Positions 6,743-10,460 of a stretch of 10,460 nucleotides of DNA are shown here, one piece after another. The position numbers were made by a program, and so were the translations under genes. This DNA comes from Woeseiaceae bacterium. GTDB lineage: Bacteria; Pseudomonadota; Gammaproteobacteria; Steroidobacterales; Woeseiaceae. The stretch is from assembly GCA_022615525.1 (NCBI GenBank), contig JAKEGN010000255.1:1-10460 (forward strand), written 5' to 3'. The notes under the pieces are model-generated. The model did no database searches. It was not told the DNA's origin and saw only the letters and a program-made list of their open reading frames with translations. Position 1 is the first letter of the stretch; every line of letters begins with the position of its first letter.

Positions 6743-7438
6743 TTAGTCGCTGACGAAGCTTACGAACTGCTCCAGCGATTTTCTCTTTATGTCGGGGACT
6801 GTGGCGTCACGTTCGGGGTAGCCGGTCACCAGCAGCAGGAACGGGCGCTCGGTCGGCGGCCGGTCCAGAATCTCGTTGAGGAACTTCATGGGGCTCGGCG
6901 TGTGCGTAAGGCATACCAGACCGGCCCGGTGCAATGCAGTTATCAGGATACCGGTCGCGAGGCCGGTGGATTCGGCCGGATAGTAGTGCTTCACCTTCCG
7001 GCCATCCGGCATGGTCGAGTATTTCTTCAGGAATACCGCGATGAGGTAGGGGGCCTTCTCGAGAAAGGGCTTTTCCGCATCGGTGCCCAGCGGCTCGAGC
7101 GCCTCCAGCCATTCTGGCGAAGCGCGGTGTTCATAGAACTCCCTTTCTTCCACCTCCGCCGCTTCCCGTATACGCCTCTTGGTTTCCGCCCCGCTGACGA
7201 CCACAAAATGCCAGGGTTGCAGGTTCGCGCCGCTCGGTGCCGTACCCGCCGCGCGCAATGCGGTTTCGATGATGTCGCGCGGTACGTCTCTTGCTGAAAA
7301 GTCGCGCACGGTGCGCCGTCGGCTGACATCGGCATAGAACTCGGCCAGCCTCTCGCGCATCTCCTCGACCGGGTATTCGCGGTAGTTCGGCAGTGGTATG
7401 AACGGATACTTTTTTCTCACGCGGAGGCCGCCTTGCAT
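6743..7438 (-). CDS. Nitroreductase-superfamily flavoprotein of the iodotyrosine deiodinase (IYD) type
   Basis: This 231-residue FMN enzyme resembles iodotyrosine deiodinase, which reductively removes halogen from halotyrosines. SRRRTVRDFS (39-48) supplies the FMN-phosphate arginines (R41, R42, R45), APSGANLQPW (67-76) is the flavin-binding turn, and R219 in DIKRK is the C-terminal phosphate contact. The substrate-lid triad of IYD (human Glu157, Tyr161, Lys182) appears as E98, Y102 and K123 with identical spacing. T180 in LTHTP matches the Thr that bonds flavin N5. From residue 41 to 181 I could align it without gaps to the human protein as I recall it. There is no membrane anchor, so it is a soluble dimer by family. 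The ATG at 7438 was chosen because the frame upstream of it runs antisense into the divergent dehydrogenase and is not family-like. No clear Shine-Dalgarno precedes it. A more general nitroreductase activity remains possible. Confidence 0.9.
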   Translation of the reverse strand: MQGGLRVRKKYPFIPLPNYREYPVEEMRERLAEFYADVSRRRTVRDFSARDVPRDIIETALRAAGTAPSGANLQPWHFVVVSGAETKRRIREAAEVEEREFYEHRASPEWLEALEPLGTDAEKPFLEKAPYLIAVFLKKYSTMPDGRKVKHYYPAESTGLATGILITALHRAGLVCLTHTPSPMKFLNEILDRPPTERPFLLLVTGYPERDATVPDIKRKSLEQFVSFVSD

Positions 7439-7453
7439 AAACCAGTTTGCAAA

Positions 7454-7469
7454 GAATAACCTGTCATTC
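7454..7469. promoter_or_regulatory. Imperfect palindrome in the 33-base divergent gap
   Basis: GAATAACCTGTCATTC pairs at six of eight positions (outer GAAT/ATTC, inner AC/GT). It lies between the start codons of the flavin enzyme (7438) and the dehydrogenase (7472). Its place and symmetry fit an operator for a dimeric regulator shared by both genes. The whole gap is very short, so promoter elements must overlap this site or lie in coding sequence. The assignment is inference only. Confidence 0.28.
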
Positions 7470-7471
7470 AA

Positions 7472-8431
7472 ATGAACGCCGTGTTTCTCGATTTTGCGAC
7501 CATGGGTGCAGCCGAACTGGACCGGTCCCCGCTTTCCGACGCGCTGCCCGGTATCGAGTTCTTCGATGCCACGGCTGCCGACGAACGCCGCGAGCGTATC
7601 CGCGGCGCCGCCTTTGTACTGACCAACAAGGTGCGCATCGACCGCGAGCTGATCGACGCCACACCCGATCTGAAGTTCATCGGCCTGACCGCTACCGGTA
7701 CCGACAACATCGACCTGCAGGCTGCTGCGGCGCGCAACATTGCAGTGTGCAACATCCGCGCGTATTGCACGCAATCGGTGGTAGAACATGTCTTTGCGGT
7801 GCTGCTCAATTTCGCGCACAGCATCGGCGCTTTTGACCGCGATGTACGCAAGGGCGAATGGCAGCGTTCAGCGGATTTCTGCATGCTGGGCCACCCCATC
7901 CGCCAGCTTTCCGCGATGACCATGGGCATCGTCGGCTACGGCGTGCTGGGCCGCGCCGTGGCGGAGACAGCGAAGCATTTTGGCATGCGTGTACTGATCG
8001 CACGGCGTCGCGGTGCGCCGGATGCAGCCAGCGATGGCCGGACGGAATTCACCGACCTGCTTCGGCAAGCAGACGTGATTTCGCTGCACTGCCCGCTGAA
8101 CGAAGAGACGCGCGGCCTTTTCGGCGCCGAAGAATTCCGCCGCATGAAACCGAACGCGATTCTCATCAACACCGCGCGTGGCGGTCTCATCGACTCCGCG
8201 GCACTGGTCGAGGCACTGAAGCGCAAGCAGATCGCGGCCGCTGCGATCGATGTATTGCCGAAGGAGCCGCCGGCCGATGGCGATCCGCTGATCGATTACG
8301 CGGCGCCGAACCTGCTCGTGACCCCGCATATCGCCTGGGCAACGGTCGAAGCGCGGCAGAACGCCATCAACGAACTGGCCGCCAATATCCACGCCTTTCA
8401 GCGCGGGGAAAAGCGTAACCGGGTGGTGTAA
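7472..8431 (+). CDS. D-2-hydroxyacid dehydrogenase (glycerate dehydrogenase / hydroxypyruvate reductase-like)
   Basis: This 319-residue cytoplasmic NAD(P)-dependent enzyme reduces 2-keto acids to D-2-hydroxy acids. An N-terminal substrate domain contains GLTATGTDNIDL and NIRAYCTQSVVEH. The nucleotide-binding fold carries VGYGVLGRAVAE from residue 154 (GxGxxG). The catalytic residues are R236 in NTARGG, E265 in LPKEPP and H286 in TPHIAW, at normal family spacing. The sequence most resembles glycerate dehydrogenase/hydroxypyruvate reductase members, but substrate choice within this family is hard to read. No acidic residue after the glycine loop is obvious; RRRG follows the next strand (IARRRG), which hints at NADPH use. 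The start at 7472 fits the family N-terminus (MNAVFLDF), though no Shine-Dalgarno is visible. It is divergent from the flavin enzyme and convergent with the thioesterase. Confidence 0.92.
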   Translation: MNAVFLDFATMGAAELDRSPLSDALPGIEFFDATAADERRERIRGAAFVLTNKVRIDRELIDATPDLKFIGLTATGTDNIDLQAAAARNIAVCNIRAYCTQSVVEHVFAVLLNFAHSIGAFDRDVRKGEWQRSADFCMLGHPIRQLSAMTMGIVGYGVLGRAVAETAKHFGMRVLIARRRGAPDAASDGRTEFTDLLRQADVISLHCPLNEETRGLFGAEEFRRMKPNAILINTARGGLIDSAALVEALKRKQIAAAAIDVLPKEPPADGDPLIDYAAPNLLVTPHIAWATVEARQNAINELAANIHAFQRGEKRNRVV

Positions 8432-8443
8432 TGCGCCGCCCCG

Positions 8444-8457
8444 GAGCGCAGGCGCTC
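8444..8457. terminator. GC-rich hairpin between convergent dehydrogenase and thioesterase genes
   Basis: GAGCGCAGGCGCTC is a perfect inverted repeat with a two-base centre, giving a five-base-pair stem with a four-base loop in RNA. It lies 12 bases after the dehydrogenase stop and overlaps the thioesterase stop at 8456-8458. No T-run follows, so intrinsic termination is uncertain, although the position suits a bidirectional stop. Confidence 0.27.
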
Positions 8458-9247
8458 AGGACGTGGGCCGGATAATCAGCGTCTGCAGCGCCACGCCGAG
8501 GGCACCACGGGTATCGAAGAGCGTCGCCTGCGACATGCCGATGCCGTTCGGCTCCCAGAACGATATGGCGCTCGACGCAATCCATTTCGACTCCGGCAGC
8601 CGGTAAGCCAGGACAGTCAGGTCCGCATTGACGAAACTGGCAACGGCAAATTCGGCGTTGCGCGAGATGCCGTTGCCGCAATCGGCTATCGGGCATAGCG
8701 TCTGGAAGGGCGACGGATCCTCGTCGTCGAACAGCGGCAAGGTCCGCATCCATACGGTGGTGGGTCCCGGGTCCCCGCTCTCGCCCGGCGGGTAGGCGAC
8801 CTCGATGCCGGCGCCGAAAAAAGGCAGGTCATGCAACGGCTTCTCCACAGGGAACCGGCCTTTTTTTGCTTCTGCAAACACAGGATGCGCGATGGACGGT
8901 GTCGGGAACGGCGTGGGCGCATACGAGGTCAGGTGCAGGCTGGAGGCGACGGCACAGATCCGCCCGCTCCGGTCGTGCAGCTCTGCCGAGGCGCTCGTCG
9001 CGGCACGCCCGTCCCGCTCGAGTTTCGCGCTGATGCGGAATCCGCCCATCGGTATCGGGCGTTGGAAACTCAGAGTAAGGCGCACCAGCTGTTTGCCGGC
9101 AACGGCCCGTTCCACGGCACGCGCCATGGTGCCGGTGACCGGACCCGCGTGACAGGCATCCGCGGACCATGGTCCTCGGCAGGCGTCGTTGGCGACGATC
9201 CAGTCGCCGTCGCGATGAAAGAACGCCTTGTCTGTTGCCGTGGACAC
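8456..9247 (-). CDS. Acyl-CoA thioesterase-like protein (double hotdog)
   Basis: This 263-residue protein has two hotdog halves, as in the TesB-like and 4HBT_3-type thioesterases that hydrolyse acyl-CoA to free acid and CoA. The N-terminal half has the family opening (RGPWSADACHAGPVTGTMARAVE at about residues 24-46) and FQRPIPMGG. The C-terminal half has VWMRTLPLF, ADCGNGIS and ALQTLIIRP. D189 and Q255 probably correspond to Asp and Gln of the Asp-Gln-Thr site of E. coli TesB; I did not place the third residue firmly. The start is GTG at 9247, because no ATG occurs before the conserved block and GGCAGG lies upstream. It begins 25 bases after the permease stop and is probably in the same transcript. 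Preferred chain length is unknown, and a non-catalytic hotdog cannot be excluded. Confidence 0.85.
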   Translation of the reverse strand: MSTATDKAFFHRDGDWIVANDACRGPWSADACHAGPVTGTMARAVERAVAGKQLVRLTLSFQRPIPMGGFRISAKLERDGRAATSASAELHDRSGRICAVASSLHLTSYAPTPFPTPSIAHPVFAEAKKGRFPVEKPLHDLPFFGAGIEVAYPPGESGDPGPTTVWMRTLPLFDDEDPSPFQTLCPIADCGNGISRNAEFAVASFVNADLTVLAYRLPESKWIASSAISFWEPNGIGMSQATLFDTRGALGVALQTLIIRPTS

Positions 9248-9272
9248 GGACCGGTGCCTGCCCCGTTACGAC

Positions 9273-10460
9273 TCAGGCCGCCCGCAGCACATCGGTCGGC
9301 GGCGCATTGATCGCGCCGCGCGCCGCGATGAAACCACTCAGGCAGACCAGCAGCACGCCACCTGCAAGCCCCGCAACCCAGAGCATCGGGTTGAATGCGT
9401 ATTCCAGTTCGAAGAGCTGCACGGCGATGACCGAAGCAAGTATTGAAGCCCCCGCGGCAGCGAGCAGACCGGATGCGAAGCCGAGCGCTGCAAACTCCGT
9501 CAGTACCCCGGACAGGACCGTGCGCCGGCGCACACCGAGTGCGCGCAGTATCGCGCTCTCGAAACGGCGTTCGTCGATGGTCGACTGCACCGCCGCGAAC
9601 AACACCGCGATGCCGGCCGCAAGCGTGAATACGAACACGGCCTGCACGGCAAGGCTGGCCTTGTCGATGATCCCCTTGACCTGCCGCAATATGGCATCGA
9701 GATCGATCACCGAGACGGTCGGGTGCGCGCGCACCAGGCGGATCAGCAGGTCGTCCCGCGACGCGTCGATGCGCATGCTGGCAACATAGGTCGATGGAAA
9801 GTTATCCAGCGCGCCGGGCGAAATCACCATGAAGAAATTCGGCTGGAACGAGTCCCAGTTGACCCTGCGTATGCTCGATATGGTCAAACCGATTTCCTGC
9901 CCTGCGATGAGGAACACCAGGCGATCGCCGAGACCCACACCGAGTTCCATCGCCGCGTCCTCTTCGACGGATACAAGCGGTTCGCCATCGTAATCTTCCG
10001 GCCACCATTCCCCGGCGACGATTTCGTTGCTCGAGCTCAATTGCTCGAGCCAGGTCAGGTTGGCCTCCCGATTGGCCATCCATTCGCCGTCCTCGACCGG
10101 GTATTTGCGCGTCTTCACGTCTTCGCCGTTGATGGTCGTCATGCGCCCGCGGATGAGCGGCACGAACTGCGGCACTTCCAGGCCGTCGGCGCGGATGATG
10201 CCGGCCAGGGATTCGCGCTCGTGCGGCTGGATGTTGATCAGGAAATGATTCGGCGCGTCCTCGTCCAGCGTCTGCCGCCAGCCTTCCAGCAGGTCGGTTC
10301 TGACGAAGGTGAGCAGTAACAGCACGGTAAGGCCGAGGCCGAAGGCCACTACCTGCACGGCGCTGTCGCGGCCTCGGCGTGCCACGTTGGCAAGCCCATA
10401 ACGCCAGGCAATTCCGACGCCGCCCCGCGACCTTCCGAGCAGCGCCACGAGGCCGCGGCC
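9273..10460 (-). CDS. ybbP: YbbP-like ABC transporter permease (FtsX/MacB-type), C-terminal part
   Basis: This is the C-terminal 395 residues of a large inner-membrane ABC permease; the N-terminal half lies beyond the right edge. The frame stays open to the window end, so the GTG at 10448 is internal. It shows the YbbP pattern: IAWRYGLANVARR, a membrane segment at about residues 33-53 of this fragment (VVAFGLGLTVLLLLTFV), DAPNHFLINIQPHE, a periplasmic MacB-like domain, and then three membrane segments near 265-287, 323-353 and 357-383. Between the first two of those is the FtsX-family block ERRFESAILRALGVRRRTVL, and the protein ends with PPTDVLRAA. Full-length members are about 800 residues and pair with a YbbA-type ATPase, probably encoded upstream outside the window. 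Proposed roles are export or release of lipids or lipoproteins; the substrate is not established. Confidence 0.9.
   Translation of the reverse strand, partial: GRGLVALLGRSRGGVGIAWRYGLANVARRGRDSAVQVVAFGLGLTVLLLLTFVRTDLLEGWRQTLDEDAPNHFLINIQPHERESLAGIIRADGLEVPQFVPLIRGRMTTINGEDVKTRKYPVEDGEWMANREANLTWLEQLSSSNEIVAGEWWPEDYDGEPLVSVEEDAAMELGVGLGDRLVFLIAGQEIGLTISSIRRVNWDSFQPNFFMVISPGALDNFPSTYVASMRIDASRDDLLIRLVRAHPTVSVIDLDAILRQVKGIIDKASLAVQAVFVFTLAAGIAVLFAAVQSTIDERRFESAILRALGVRRRTVLSGVLTEFAALGFASGLLAAAGASILASVIAVQLFELEYAFNPMLWVAGLAGGVLLVCLSGFIAARGAINAPPTDVLRAA

Noticed and set aside
6725..6744. Hairpin (ACA.CC around GGCA, then GG.TGT) followed by TTTTT, resembling a terminator
   Set aside because: The T-run follows only on the plus strand, where no gene ends. 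The stem has an internal A-G mismatch and only five pairs. On the minus strand it lacks a T-run, so it is not a credible terminator for the flavin enzyme gene.
7439..7819. N-terminal extension of the flavin enzyme back to 7819
   Set aside because: It would run antisense through the first 350 bases of the dehydrogenase, and no family member has such an extension. The homology begins at about residue 11 from the ATG at 7438.

Overview
The window is GC-rich, densely coded bacterial chromosome. The gene set (YajQ, phosphoenolpyruvate carboxylase, a YbbP-type permease, an SLC13 transporter with TrkA-C domains, and a REP palindrome with a GTAG head) suggests a gammaproteobacterium. The species cannot be named from the sequence. 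No rRNA, tRNA, CRISPR array, integrase or transposase is visible. There is no gene-free stretch longer than about 160 bases.

Layout. (1) On the minus strand, positions 1 to 2727 hold an unrecognised 447-residue protein followed by an SLC13-type anion permease that runs off the left edge. (2) On the plus strand, positions 2793 to 6115 hold a likely promoter, yajQ (a c-di-GMP-binding protein family) and ppc (phosphoenolpyruvate carboxylase), only 22 bases apart and probably one operon. (3) On the minus strand, positions 6143 to 7438 hold a flavin enzyme of the iodotyrosine deiodinase branch of the nitroreductases. It is followed by an ORF6N-domain protein whose ribosome binding site and GTG start lie inside a REP palindrome. 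(4) On the plus strand, positions 7472 to 8431 hold a D-2-hydroxyacid dehydrogenase. It diverges from the flavin enzyme across only 33 bases, and those contain an imperfect palindrome. (5) On the minus strand, positions 8456 to 10460 hold the C-terminal half of a YbbP-like ABC permease and then a double-hotdog acyl-CoA thioesterase.

How the genes fit together. Most of the window is housekeeping or metabolic: anaplerotic carbon entry, anion uptake, hydroxyacid reduction, acyl-CoA hydrolysis and envelope export. I see no clear multi-gene defence, secretion or biosynthetic system. The points most worth a second look are: the flavin enzyme, which keeps the full Glu-Tyr-Lys substrate-lid triad of halotyrosine dehalogenases; the REP element that appears to supply translation signals; the yajQ-ppc pairing; and the unrecognised protein upstream of the SLC13 permease.
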